From: JBBQZP01 sp038207585
GTDB taxonomy: Bacteria > Pseudomonadota > Alphaproteobacteria > Rhodobacterales > Rhodobacteraceae
Length of the DNA: 64,000 nt
Reading direction: 5' to 3'
Assembly (NCBI GenBank): GCA_038207585.1
Contig: JBBQZP010000009.1
Span: 1 to 64,000 of the forward strand
Shown here: positions 8,642 through 16,425 of the stretch, piece by piece
Position numbering within the stretch: the first letter of the stretch is position 1
Layout of the letters: every line of letters starts with the position of its first letter
Translations under genes and position numbers: made by a program
Notes under the pieces: model-generated
The model's database searches: none
Seen by the model: only the letters and a program-made list of their open reading frames with translations
Told to the model about the DNA's origin: nothing

Positions 8642-9513
8642 AGAAAGTGCAGCACTTCGCGCGACTGGTTTTCAAGCGTCCGGCGCAGCTTGGTAAAGGC
8701 CGCAGCCTCCAGTTGCCGCACCCGCTCCTTGGAAAGACCAAGTTCCGCGCCAAGGCTTTCCAGCGTGCGGCCTTCCTCGCGCAGCTTGCGCTCGGTCACG
8801 ATGAATCGTTCGCGCGGATTAAGCGTGCCCAAAGCGCTGACCAGCCAATCGCGCAGTTGTGCCGCATCGTGCGATTCTTCCACAACCTCGGCGGCCTGAA
8901 CGCCGTCGTCCTCAAGGGCATCAATCCACTCGCGCCCCTCGTCTTCCGACGATTGGGTGGCATTCAACGAGAAGTCAGACCCCGATAGCCGCCCCTCCAT
9001 CATCTCCACATCCGCAAGCGGCACGCCAACCTCGCGCGCAATCCGTTCGCGCAACTGATAGCCATCCAGATTTTCACCGGCCTGCTCGGCCTCACGCTCC
9101 AGCTTGGCCTGAACCCGGCGCATGTTGAAGAACAGCGATTTCTGGCTGGAGGTGGACCCGGTGCGCACCATCGACCAGTTGCGCATCACATAATCCTGAA
9201 TCGAGGCCTTGATCCACCAGACCGCATAGGTCGAAAACCGCACGCCACGGTCGGGATCAAACTTGTCGGCGGCCTTCATCAGGCCAAGCGACGCCTCTTG
9301 GATAAGATCATTCATCGGCGCACCGTAGCGGCGGAATTTCGATGCCATCGAGATCGCCAGGCGCATGTAGGCCGTGATCAGGCGGTGCAGCGCCGCCTCA
9401 TCGCGCTGATCGCGCCAAGCATAGGCCAGCCGCAATTCTGTTTCAGCATCCAGAAGTTCCGCCTTCATCGCTTGGCGGGACATGGTCTGATCGTTATATC
9501 CGTCAAGCGCCAT
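8638..9513 (-). CDS. rpoH2: RNA polymerase sigma factor RpoH, group II type
   Basis: Alternative sigma-32-family factor, 291 residues. Region 2 shows YGAPMNDLIQEASLGLMKA and RFSTYAVWWIKASIQDYVMR, the RpoH box is QKSLFFNMRR, and region 4 ends in LSKERVRQLE. The N-terminus (MALDGYNDQTMSR) differs from the classic MANY-type RpoHI start and fits the RpoHII paralogue known from Rhodobacter, which is controlled by RpoE and acts in singlet-oxygen defence. A matching RpoE-like promoter lies upstream (see 9577-9603). The downstream chaN gene is coupled by a four-base overlap. Confidence 0.93.
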   Translation of the reverse strand: MALDGYNDQTMSRQAMKAELLDAETELRLAYAWRDQRDEAALHRLITAYMRLAISMASKFRRYGAPMNDLIQEASLGLMKAADKFDPDRGVRFSTYAVWWIKASIQDYVMRNWSMVRTGSTSSQKSLFFNMRRVQAKLEREAEQAGENLDGYQLRERIAREVGVPLADVEMMEGRLSGSDFSLNATQSSEDEGREWIDALEDDGVQAAEVVEESHDAAQLRDWLVSALGTLNPRERFIVTERKLREEGRTLESLGAELGLSKERVRQLEAAAFTKLRRTLENQSREVLHFL

Positions 9514-9576
9514 CTTGAAGCTCCTCGATTGAATAACGTCACGGGTTGGCGTTTGGTTCCAACCGTTACGTCCCCA

Positions 9577-9603
9577 TTACGAGGCAAACCTGTGACCGGA
9601 TCA
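9577..9603 (-). promoter_or_regulatory. Putative RpoE-type promoter for rpoHII
   Basis: On the minus strand TGATCC (9603-9598) is followed after exactly 18 bases by TAA (9579-9577), about 63 bases before the rpoHII ATG. TGATCC with a TAA-type minus-10 element is the motif reported for group IV sigma RpoE in Rhodobacter. The minus-35 element lies inside codons 3-4 of the divergent cobU, so the two genes share this stretch. Confidence 0.65.
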
Positions 9604-10152
9604 AAACAATTTGCCAAAGACCTTCCACACTTTTGCGTGGTCACGGGGGGCGCGCGGTCGGGGAAGTCTCGGTTTGCGGAAAATCTTGTGCGCGGAACGG
9701 GGCGGGCGAAGGTCTATATTGCGACTGCGCAGGCATGGGATAGCGAAATGCGCGACCGGATCGCGCAACATCGCGGCGACCGGGGGCCCGATTGGCAAAC
9801 GGTTGAGGCCCCCCGCGATCTTGCCGCCGCCTTGGCGCAAATTCCGCCAGATGCCTGCGTTTTGGTCGATTGCGCGACGCTGTGGCTGACCAATCACCTG
9901 CTGGCCGACGCCGATCTTGAGGCCGAATCGGACGCGCTGCTGCAAGCTGTCTCGGTTTGCGCGGCCCCCGTGGTGATGGTCACGAACGAGGTTGGCTGGG
10001 GCATCGTGCCCGAAAACGCACTGGCCCGGCGGTTCCGCGATGCGCAGGGCCGACTAAATCAGCGCATGGCGGCCGATGCGGGGCTGGTCGTGGCCGTGAT
10101 GGCAGGGTTACCATTGGTCTTGAAAGGCACGCTGCCCGAGGGGGCTGCTTGA
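9592..10152 (+). CDS. cobU: Adenosylcobinamide kinase / adenosylcobinamide-phosphate guanylyltransferase
   Basis: Bifunctional enzyme of the cobalamin nucleotide-loop pathway: it phosphorylates adenosylcobinamide and transfers GMP to it. GGARSGKS at residues 19-26 is the P-loop, VYIATAQAWDSEM follows, and VLVDCATLWLTN and VTNEVGWGIVPEN are standard CobU blocks. I chose GTG 9592, preceded by an AGGC ribosome site; the frame is open much further upstream but over the rpoHII gene. Product 186 residues. It overlaps the next gene as TTGA. No other cobalamin gene is nearby except possibly that phosphatase. Confidence 0.93.
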   Translation: MTGSKQFAKDLPHFCVVTGGARSGKSRFAENLVRGTGRAKVYIATAQAWDSEMRDRIAQHRGDRGPDWQTVEAPRDLAAALAQIPPDACVLVDCATLWLTNHLLADADLEAESDALLQAVSVCAAPVVMVTNEVGWGIVPENALARRFRDAQGRLNQRMAADAGLVVAVMAGLPLVLKGTLPEGAA

Positions 10153-10718
10153 CCCGCTTCTGGTGGGTGCGCCACGGCCCGACCCATGCGAAAACCATGG
10201 TCGGGTGGACCGACCTGCCCGCCGATCTTTCTGACGTGGCCGCACTGGAACGCTTGCGCGCCCACCTGCCGGATGCACCCGTGATTTCTTCTGATCTGTC
10301 GCGCGCCGTCACCACCGCCGATGCCTTGGGTCGCCCCCGCCTGCCCCACAACCCCGCCCTGCGCGAGATGCATTTCGGCGCGTGGGAACTGCGCAGCTTT
10401 GCCGAGATCGAGGCGGAAACGCCCGAGCATATCCGCGCCTTCTGGGAAACGCCGGGTGAGGTGCGGCCCCCGGGGGGCGAAAGTTGGAATGATCTTTTCG
10501 GGCGGGTGACGGGTGCAGTGCAGGCCCTGACGGCGGCGCATCATGGTGGCGACATCATCATCGTGGCACATTTCGGCGCGATTCTGTGCGCGCTGCAACA
10601 AGCGGCGAACATGACCACCGAAGAAGCCTTCGGCCACCGCATCGACAATCTGTCCGTCACCGATCTGGCCCTTGGCCCGCAGGGGTGGAGCGTTGGCGCG
10701 ATCAATCACAAACCGTGA
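10149..10718 (+). CDS. Histidine phosphatase family protein, possible alpha-ribazole phosphatase
   Basis: Phosphoglycerate-mutase-like phosphatase of 189 residues. The phosphohistidine site is R8-H9-G10, with an arginine in SSDLSRAVTTA, the acid in LREMHFGAWE, and the second histidine in IVAHFGAI. A TTG start overlapping the cobU stop is the only sensible beginning, since the motif follows within ten residues. Direct coupling to cobU makes a CobC role (removing the phosphate from alpha-ribazole phosphate) the best guess, but this superfamily is broad and the substrate is not shown. Confidence 0.82.
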   Translation: MTRFWWVRHGPTHAKTMVGWTDLPADLSDVAALERLRAHLPDAPVISSDLSRAVTTADALGRPRLPHNPALREMHFGAWELRSFAEIEAETPEHIRAFWETPGEVRPPGGESWNDLFGRVTGAVQALTAAHHGGDIIIVAHFGAILCALQQAANMTTEEAFGHRIDNLSVTDLALGPQGWSVGAINHKP

Positions 10719-10794
10719 TGCACCACGCCAAAAATCAGCGCTTTCCCCGCCGCACGAACCTGCCATAGCCTGCCCGCAACCCAAGGAGGCCCAG

Positions 10795-11664
10795 ATGACC
10801 TATACCCTCGCCATCGGCGACCGCGCCTATTCCAGTTGGTCGCTGCGCGGCTGGCTTTTGTTCGATGCCTTTGGGATTCCCGTAACCACCCGCACCGCAC
10901 GGCTTTATACCGACGAGCTGCCCACGCTTCTGGCCGAATTTCCCCCGGCCCGCACCGTTCCGGTGATGCGCTGCGACGATGGCACGATCATCCCCGAAAG
11001 CCTTGCGATTGCCGAAGAACTCGCCTCACGCCACCCTGACGCAGGCATCTGGCCCAGTGATCCGAAAGCACGCGCCGCAGCCCGCGTTCTTGCCAGCGAA
11101 ATGCACGCGGGCTTTGGGGCGCTGCGCAGCCATTGCCCGATGAACCTGCGCGTCAGCTATTCCGACTGCGCGCCGACGGATGCCGTTCTGGCCGATCTGG
11201 CGCGGCTTGAAACCATCTGGGGCTGGGCACAGGCGCAGACCGGGGCGAAAGGCCCTTGGCTTTGCGGCAATTATTCCGCAGCGGATGCGTTCTTTGCCCC
11301 TGTGGCGGCGCGGATCGCGGGTTACGGCCTGCCGGTCGGCGCGCAAGCCACCGCCTATGTCGCGGCACATCTTGCACACCCGTCCTTCCGTCGCTGGCGC
11401 GCGATGGGCATGGTCGACGGCGCGGATCAGGACTTTTATCGCCGCGACTATCCCACGCGGCCATGGCCCGGCCCAAAACCTATTCCTGCCACGCAAGCAG
11501 ACGGCCCGTCAGTCAACGCCTCCTGCCCCTATTCCGGCAAGCCCGTCTCGCATTTCCTGTCAGCGGGTGGCAAAACCTATGGCTTTTGCAACGCCTTTTG
11601 CCGCGACAAGACGATGGCTGATCCAGAAGCCTGGCCGAAATTCATGGACATTTACCAATCTTAA
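10795..11664 (+). CDS. Glutathione S-transferase fused to a YHS-like tail
   Basis: 289 residues from ATG 10795 with a strong AAGGAGG site. Residues 1-200 resemble a glutathione transferase: an N-terminal thioredoxin-like domain with a serine-rich YSSWSLRGW site and the cis-proline TVPVMR, then a helical C-terminal domain. The last 46 residues (from C244) read CPYSGKP..., GKTYGFCNAFC, then DPEAWPKFM, which matches the YHS/TRASH pattern of cysteine pairs followed by a DPE motif and could bind a metal ion. Residues C244, C265 and C269 are the candidate ligands. The combined function is unknown. Confidence 0.85.
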   Translation: MTYTLAIGDRAYSSWSLRGWLLFDAFGIPVTTRTARLYTDELPTLLAEFPPARTVPVMRCDDGTIIPESLAIAEELASRHPDAGIWPSDPKARAAARVLASEMHAGFGALRSHCPMNLRVSYSDCAPTDAVLADLARLETIWGWAQAQTGAKGPWLCGNYSAADAFFAPVAARIAGYGLPVGAQATAYVAAHLAHPSFRRWRAMGMVDGADQDFYRRDYPTRPWPGPKPIPATQADGPSVNASCPYSGKPVSHFLSAGGKTYGFCNAFCRDKTMADPEAWPKFMDIYQS

Positions 11665-11665
11665 A

Positions 11666-11711
11666 CCATTCCCCCCTAGCCGTTAACCAATCTAAAGGGG
11701 AACGGGAATGG
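11666..11711 (+). promoter_or_regulatory. Hairpin spanning the comM ribosome site and start codon
   Basis: CCATTCCC (11666-11673) is the exact complement of GGGAATGG (11704-11711), and CCC next to it can pair with GGGG at 11697-11700 after a three-base bulge. The right arm contains the comM ATG (11708) and the purine-rich ribosome site. It may hide the start from ribosomes, or act as a weak terminator for the gene before it. Confidence 0.35.
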
Positions 11712-13222
11712 TGGCGCGCGCCTACACGGTGGCTTTCGAAGGAGTCGAGGCGCGGATGGTCGAGGTGCAATGCGCCGTTGCCGCCGGTCTGCCCGCATTC
11801 ACCATCGTGGGCCTGCCTGACAAGGCGGTGTCCGAGGCGAAAGAACGCGTGCGCGCGGCGCTGGCCTCGATGTCCATAGCACTGCCCTCCAAACGGATTA
11901 CCGTCAACCTTTCGCCCGCCGATCTGCCCAAGGAAGGCTCACATTTCGACCTGCCCATTGCCCTGGCGCTGCTGGCGGCTTTGGAAATCATCCCGAAGGA
12001 TGAGGTCGAAGGCACAGTTGCCCTTGGTGAACTATCGCTGGATGGCCGCCTGATTGCGGTCATCGGCGCCCTGCCCGCCGCCATGGCAGCCGCCGAGGAA
12101 GACCGCACGCTTTTATGCCCCAAAGCCTGCGGGGCCGAGGCCGCATGGGTAGGTGCCACCGAAGTGCTGGCCGCCAATTCCCTGAATGAGGTGGTGCGCC
12201 ATTACACCGGCCAGGCCCCCATCACCCCGGCGGAAGCGGGCGAAGTCACCGCCCCGCCGCAGGGCCGCGATTTCCGCGATGTAAAAGGACAGGAACGCGC
12301 CAAACGCGCGCTCGAGATTGCTGCTGCGGGGCGCCATCATGTGCTGATGGTGGGCAGTCCGGGGTCCGGAAAGTCAATGTTGGCGGCCCGGTTGCCGGGG
12401 ATCTTGCCACCGCTTTCAGCCCCCGAGGCGCTGGAAACCTCGATGATCCATTCGCTGGCAGGGTTGCTCAGCGAAGGCGGAATCAGCCGCATCCGCCCCT
12501 TCCGCGAGCCGCATCACACGGCGTCCATGGCGGCGATTGTGGGGGGCGGTCGCGGTGCCAAACCGGGCGAGATCAGCCTTGCCCACAATGGCGTTCTTTT
12601 CATGGATGAATTCCCCGAATTTCCCCGCCCAGTGCTTGAAACCCTGCGCCAACCCATTGAAAACGGCGAAGTCGTCGTTGCCCGCGCAAATGCGCATATC
12701 CGCTATCCCTGCCGGTTCCTGCTGGTCGCCGCCGCCAACCCCTGCAAATGCGGCTATCTGGCCGACCCTGCCCGCGCCTGCGCCCGCGTTCCGGTCTGCG
12801 GCGAGGATTATCTGGGCCGCATCTCCGGCCCGCTGATGGACCGTTTTGATCTGCGCATCGAAGTGCCACCCGTGGCCTACACCGACCTTGACCTGCCGCC
12901 CTCGGGCGACACGTCGGCCACTGTCGCCGCCCGCGTCGCCCGCGCCCGCGATCTGCAGGCGGCACGCTACGCAGGCCACCCCGACACCCGCGTGAACTCT
13001 GACGCAGAAGGCACATTGCTGGAATCCGTCGCCACCCCCGATGCCGAAGGACGCGCCTTGCTTTCCAAGGTGGCCGAACGCTTCGGCCTGTCGGCACGAG
13101 GCTATCACCGGGTCTTGCGCGTGGCCCGCACGATTGCCGATCTGGATGGCTCGACGGATGTGCGCCAGCCACATGTGGCCGAGGCGGTCAGCTATCGCTT
13201 GGCCGTCGGGCCGAAGGGATGA
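11708..13222 (+). CDS. comM: YifB/ComM family AAA ATPase (Mg-chelatase-like)
   Basis: 504-residue member of the ComM family, known in naturally competent bacteria as a helicase promoting branch migration of incoming DNA. It has an N-terminal Lon-protease-like domain (about residues 20-140), a Walker A GSPGSGKS at 216-223, a Walker B at LFMDEFPEF, a cysteine cluster in NPCKCGYL, and a C-terminal Mg-chelatase domain. The family is widespread beyond competent species, so transformation should not be assumed. Its end overlaps the convergent esterase gene by 35 bases. Confidence 0.95.
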   Translation: MVARAYTVAFEGVEARMVEVQCAVAAGLPAFTIVGLPDKAVSEAKERVRAALASMSIALPSKRITVNLSPADLPKEGSHFDLPIALALLAALEIIPKDEVEGTVALGELSLDGRLIAVIGALPAAMAAAEEDRTLLCPKACGAEAAWVGATEVLAANSLNEVVRHYTGQAPITPAEAGEVTAPPQGRDFRDVKGQERAKRALEIAAAGRHHVLMVGSPGSGKSMLAARLPGILPPLSAPEALETSMIHSLAGLLSEGGISRIRPFREPHHTASMAAIVGGGRGAKPGEISLAHNGVLFMDEFPEFPRPVLETLRQPIENGEVVVARANAHIRYPCRFLLVAAANPCKCGYLADPARACARVPVCGEDYLGRISGPLMDRFDLRIEVPPVAYTDLDLPPSGDTSATVAARVARARDLQAARYAGHPDTRVNSDAEGTLLESVATPDAEGRALLSKVAERFGLSARGYHRVLRVARTIADLDGSTDVRQPHVAEAVSYRLAVGPKG

Positions 13223-14117
13223 CCCTCGCGATGAACGCCGCGATATCACGCAGGGCCGCCCGCGCCTCGGGGTAATAGCCATCTCCCAATTGCCAGACAT
13301 GCGGGGCGTCGGGCCAGACATCAACCTGAACGTCGCCCCCCGCCGCGCGCAAAACCTCTGCCATCCTGCGCGTGTCATCCAGCAGAATTTCGCTGCTGCC
13401 AACCTGAAAGAATACCGGCGGCGGGTCACGATAGGCCGCAAACAAGGGCGAGATGCGCGGATCATCCGGGGCAAAATCGCCCAGCACCATTTCCACCAGT
13501 TCCTGCGCCTTCAAGGGCGGAAACAGCGGATCAAGGCCTGCATTGGCGCGGTGGCTATCCCCCGACAGCGTAAGATCCGTCCAAGGTGACATCATGAACA
13601 CCCCCGCCGGGGCCGTGCCAGCCGCACAAAGTTCGGCCAGCAGCGCCAGAGCCAGCCCGCCGCCCGCACTGTCGCCCCCCATCACTATCTGCGACGGCCG
13701 CGTGCCCCGCGCCATAAGGGCGCCGTAGGCTAGGCGCGCATCGTCCAGACCCGCCGGGGCGGGATGTTCGGGCGCAAGACGGTAGGTGGGTGCCGCAACC
13801 TCCACCCCGGTCATACGCGACAGACGCCCCAGCATCGGGCCATAGGCAAAGGGGTTGCCCACGATGTAACCGCCGCCATGCAGGAAAAAGATCACTGGGC
13901 CGTCTGAAACTGTCCCCGCACTGATCCATGATATCGTGCCGGCTGCACCCTCACCGCTCACCCGCAAAAACGGCGGCGCACGAAAACTGCGGGCCAGGCG
14001 CGCGAAATCCCGCCGCGCCTTTTCCGGGGTTGATGTCCGCTTCAACGCCGGGCGCACGACAAGGCGCATCAGAAAAACCAATGCCCGAAGGCGCAGGCTG
14101 GCCCTAGCGGGCGGCAC
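13188..14117 (-). CDS. Alpha/beta hydrolase, hormone-sensitive-lipase (esterase) family
   Basis: Predicted carboxylesterase of 309 residues. The oxyanion loop HGGG is at 80-83, the nucleophile elbow GDSAGGG at 148-154 with S150, the acid at D247 or D248, and the histidine at H273. An N-terminal cap helix region precedes the fold, as usual for the HSL family. Its start overlaps the gshB stop by 14 bases; a shorter start at residue 17 is possible. The natural ester substrate cannot be predicted. Confidence 0.9.
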   Translation of the reverse strand: MPPARASLRLRALVFLMRLVVRPALKRTSTPEKARRDFARLARSFRAPPFLRVSGEGAAGTISWISAGTVSDGPVIFFLHGGGYIVGNPFAYGPMLGRLSRMTGVEVAAPTYRLAPEHPAPAGLDDARLAYGALMARGTRPSQIVMGGDSAGGGLALALLAELCAAGTAPAGVFMMSPWTDLTLSGDSHRANAGLDPLFPPLKAQELVEMVLGDFAPDDPRISPLFAAYRDPPPVFFQVGSSEILLDDTRRMAEVLRAAGGDVQVDVWPDAPHVWQLGDGYYPEARAALRDIAAFIARVIPSARRPSDS

Positions 14118-15051
14118 GCCTTGCCTCGATCACCTGCCAGATCCGCTCGGCGGTGTTGATTCCGTCAAACTGTTCCAGTTCTTGAATGCCGGTGGGCGAG
14201 GTCACGTTGATTTCGGTCAGATAATCACCGATCACGTCGATGCCGACGAAAATCTGACCCTTCTCGCGCAGGATCGGCCCGATCCGCGCACAAATCTCCA
14301 GATCGCGCGGCGTCAGACCCACCTTCTCTGGCCGCCCGCCCGCATGCATGTTCGACCGCGTCTCACCCGTCTGCGGCACCCGGTTGATGGCACCCACAGG
14401 CTCACCATCCACCAGAATCACCCGTTTGTCGCCCTCTGACACGGCTGGCAGGAACTTCTGAACAATCAACGGCTCGCGGTTCATGCCAGTGAACATCTCG
14501 TGCAACGACGCCAGATTGCGGTCGTTCGGGTCCAACCGGAAAACACCAGCGCCACCGTTGCCGTAAAGGGGCTTCAGGATGATATCGCCATGCCGCGCCT
14601 TGAAGGCCCGGATCGTGGCCAGATCACGGGCAATCGCCGTGGGCGGCGTCAGGTCGGGGAATTGCAGAACCAGCAGTTTTTCGGGGAAATTGCGGACCCA
14701 GAACGGATCATTCACCACCAGCGTTTTCGGGTGAATCGTGTCGAGGAGATGCGTGGTTGTGATGTAGCCCATGTCGAACGGCGGGTCCTGCCGCAGCCAG
14801 ACTACATCCATATCACCCAGATCAACCTCGGCCTCTTCGCCGTAGCTGACGTGATTGCCAACCTCGCGCCGCAGGGTAATCGGAAATCCCCGCGCCACAA
14901 CCCGGCCCTCAACGAAGGCCAATTTGTCCGGCGTGTAAAAAAACAGCGAATGCCCGCGCGCCTGTGCTTCAATGGCAATGCGAAACGTGCTGTCGGCGTT
15001 GATATTGACCGACCCGATCGGGTCCATCTGCAGGGCAACCTTCAGGGGCAT
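14104..15051 (-). CDS. gshB: Glutathione synthase
   Basis: Joins glycine to gamma-glutamylcysteine using ATP, the last step of glutathione synthesis. The 315-residue ATP-grasp protein shows the family opening MDPIGSVNINADSTF, DVVWLRQDPPFDMGYITT, the glycine loop GNGGAGVFR and the metal-binding end EINVTSPTGIQELEQ. It is transcribed away from rsmI and yraN on the same strand, a gene order common in Rhodobacterales. Two glutathione transferases also occur in this window. Confidence 0.97.
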   Translation of the reverse strand: MPLKVALQMDPIGSVNINADSTFRIAIEAQARGHSLFFYTPDKLAFVEGRVVARGFPITLRREVGNHVSYGEEAEVDLGDMDVVWLRQDPPFDMGYITTTHLLDTIHPKTLVVNDPFWVRNFPEKLLVLQFPDLTPPTAIARDLATIRAFKARHGDIILKPLYGNGGAGVFRLDPNDRNLASLHEMFTGMNREPLIVQKFLPAVSEGDKRVILVDGEPVGAINRVPQTGETRSNMHAGGRPEKVGLTPRDLEICARIGPILREKGQIFVGIDVIGDYLTEINVTSPTGIQELEQFDGINTAERIWQVIEARRAAR

Positions 15052-15114
15052 GCGTCTCTCCGATGCTGATGCATCTAGATGAACGAAGGCGCACCGGGTT
15101 GCAATCGTCCAAGG

Positions 15115-15468
15115 TCAGGCGGCAAACGCATTCTCAAGAATTTCGATCCGCCCGGCACCATCGACCAACGCGACGTCGAACCGGCACTCCGTATTCTGTC
15201 CGAACGGTTCCCCTGCAAGAAATTCCGAGGCAGACGCATAAATCCGAGTCATTTGCCGGGGTGTCAGATGTTCTGCCGCCTGTGCATGAGTGGCACTTTG
15301 CTTGACCTCGATGAAAATAACGCCGTCACCGTCACGAGCGATCAGGTCAATCTCACCAGCGCTACCACGCCATCGACGTTCGCAGATCGTGCGCCCGGAC
15401 CCGCCATAAAGCTGCGCGACCTGCTCTTCGGCGGCAAAACCCGCGTGATAGGATCGGGCCCCGCTCAT
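15115..15468 (-). CDS. YraN/UPF0102 family nuclease-fold protein
   Basis: 117-residue protein of the UPF0102 family. E39, D41, E54 and K56 in GEIDLIARDG and IFIEVK form the acidic-lysine core of a restriction-endonuclease-like fold, although a cellular role is not established. Its ATG overlaps the rsmI stop as ATGA, the standard rsmI-yraN pairing of many proteobacteria. Confidence 0.93.
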   Translation of the reverse strand: MSGARSYHAGFAAEEQVAQLYGGSGRTICERRWRGSAGEIDLIARDGDGVIFIEVKQSATHAQAAEHLTPRQMTRIYASASEFLAGEPFGQNTECRFDVALVDGAGRIEILENAFAA

Positions 15469-16334
15469 TCCGCCCGCCCTGCCGCCAAAGCCATCTGATA
15501 GATATCGCGGCGCGGCAACCCGTAAGCCTGAGCAACAACCGCAGCCGCATCTTTCATGGACATCGTTTTCATCGCTTCGGCCAAAGCCTTTCCTACCAGG
15601 TGCGGATCGGCGGCCATGTCACCGGCCCGGTCAACCAACACCACAATTTCGCCCTTTACCGCGCGCCCCGCGAATTGCCCGGCCAATTCTCCCAAGGTTG
15701 CGCGCGAGACCTCTTCGAATCGCTTGGTCAATTCCCGGCACACCGCAGCGTTACGTCCTGCGCCCAAGCATTGCACCAAATCATCCAATAATTGGTTAAT
15801 CCGTTTTGGCGATTCATACAGGATAAGCGTCGCTTTCACGCCGGAAAGTTCCTGCAGAAACGTCCGCCGCGCGGCCTTTGTAGCGGGCGCGAATCCCACG
15901 AACATGAAACGGTCCGACGGCAACCCCGAAACTGTCAGCGCGGCCAAAACCGCTGATGGCCCGGGCGCTGCAAGCACTTGATATCCTTCCGCAATTGCGG
16001 CGCGCCCAAGTTGAAATCCGGGGTCTGCGACAAGCGGCGTTCCCGCTTCGGAGGCATAAGCCACCGATTTCCCTTCGGCCAGCGCGCGCAATAGGCGCGG
16101 GCGCACCGCGTCGCCGTTGTGGTCGTGATAGGCAATCAGCGGGCGCGCGCCCAGCGCCACCCCGTGTATTTCCATCAAATGCCGCAGGGTACGCGTGTCT
16201 TCTGCCGCCAGCACATCGGCCGAGGCCAAAATATCAAGTGCGCGCAAAGTAATATCCCGTGCCGCACCAATCGGTGTCGCAATAAAGTGCAGCCCCGGGG
16301 GAATCGGGCGGACCTCTGACATTCTGTCGCCCAT
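15465..16334 (-). CDS. rsmI: 16S rRNA (cytidine-1402-2'-O)-methyltransferase
   Basis: SAM-dependent enzyme that 2'-O-methylates C1402 at the ribosomal decoding centre. The tetrapyrrole-methylase fold is clear: FIATPIGAARDITLRALD near the start, AEDTR, ASEAGTPLVADPG, AAPGPSAVLAAL and LYESPKR. The open frame runs far upstream, but similarity begins just after MGDRMSEV; ATG 16334 (GGGGA about ten bases before it) and ATG 16322 are equally reasonable starts. With the first the product is 289 residues. It is divergent from the LpoA-like lipoprotein gene. Confidence 0.95.
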   Translation of the reverse strand: MGDRMSEVRPIPPGLHFIATPIGAARDITLRALDILASADVLAAEDTRTLRHLMEIHGVALGARPLIAYHDHNGDAVRPRLLRALAEGKSVAYASEAGTPLVADPGFQLGRAAIAEGYQVLAAPGPSAVLAALTVSGLPSDRFMFVGFAPATKAARRTFLQELSGVKATLILYESPKRINQLLDDLVQCLGAGRNAAVCRELTKRFEEVSRATLGELAGQFAGRAVKGEIVVLVDRAGDMAADPHLVGKALAEAMKTMSMKDAAAVVAQAYGLPRRDIYQMALAAGRAE

Positions 16335-16425
16335 CCCGTGATTTTCCCCGCCTGCAAAGTTTACTTCCCGTAGCAAACTGCCTAGTCTTTCTGCGATTGC
16401 TGCCCCCCGGAAAGAGGTTCTCCGT

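Noticed and set aside
9514..9600. Cobalamin riboswitch ahead of cobU
   Set aside because: The divergent gap is too short and lacks a B12-box-like sequence.
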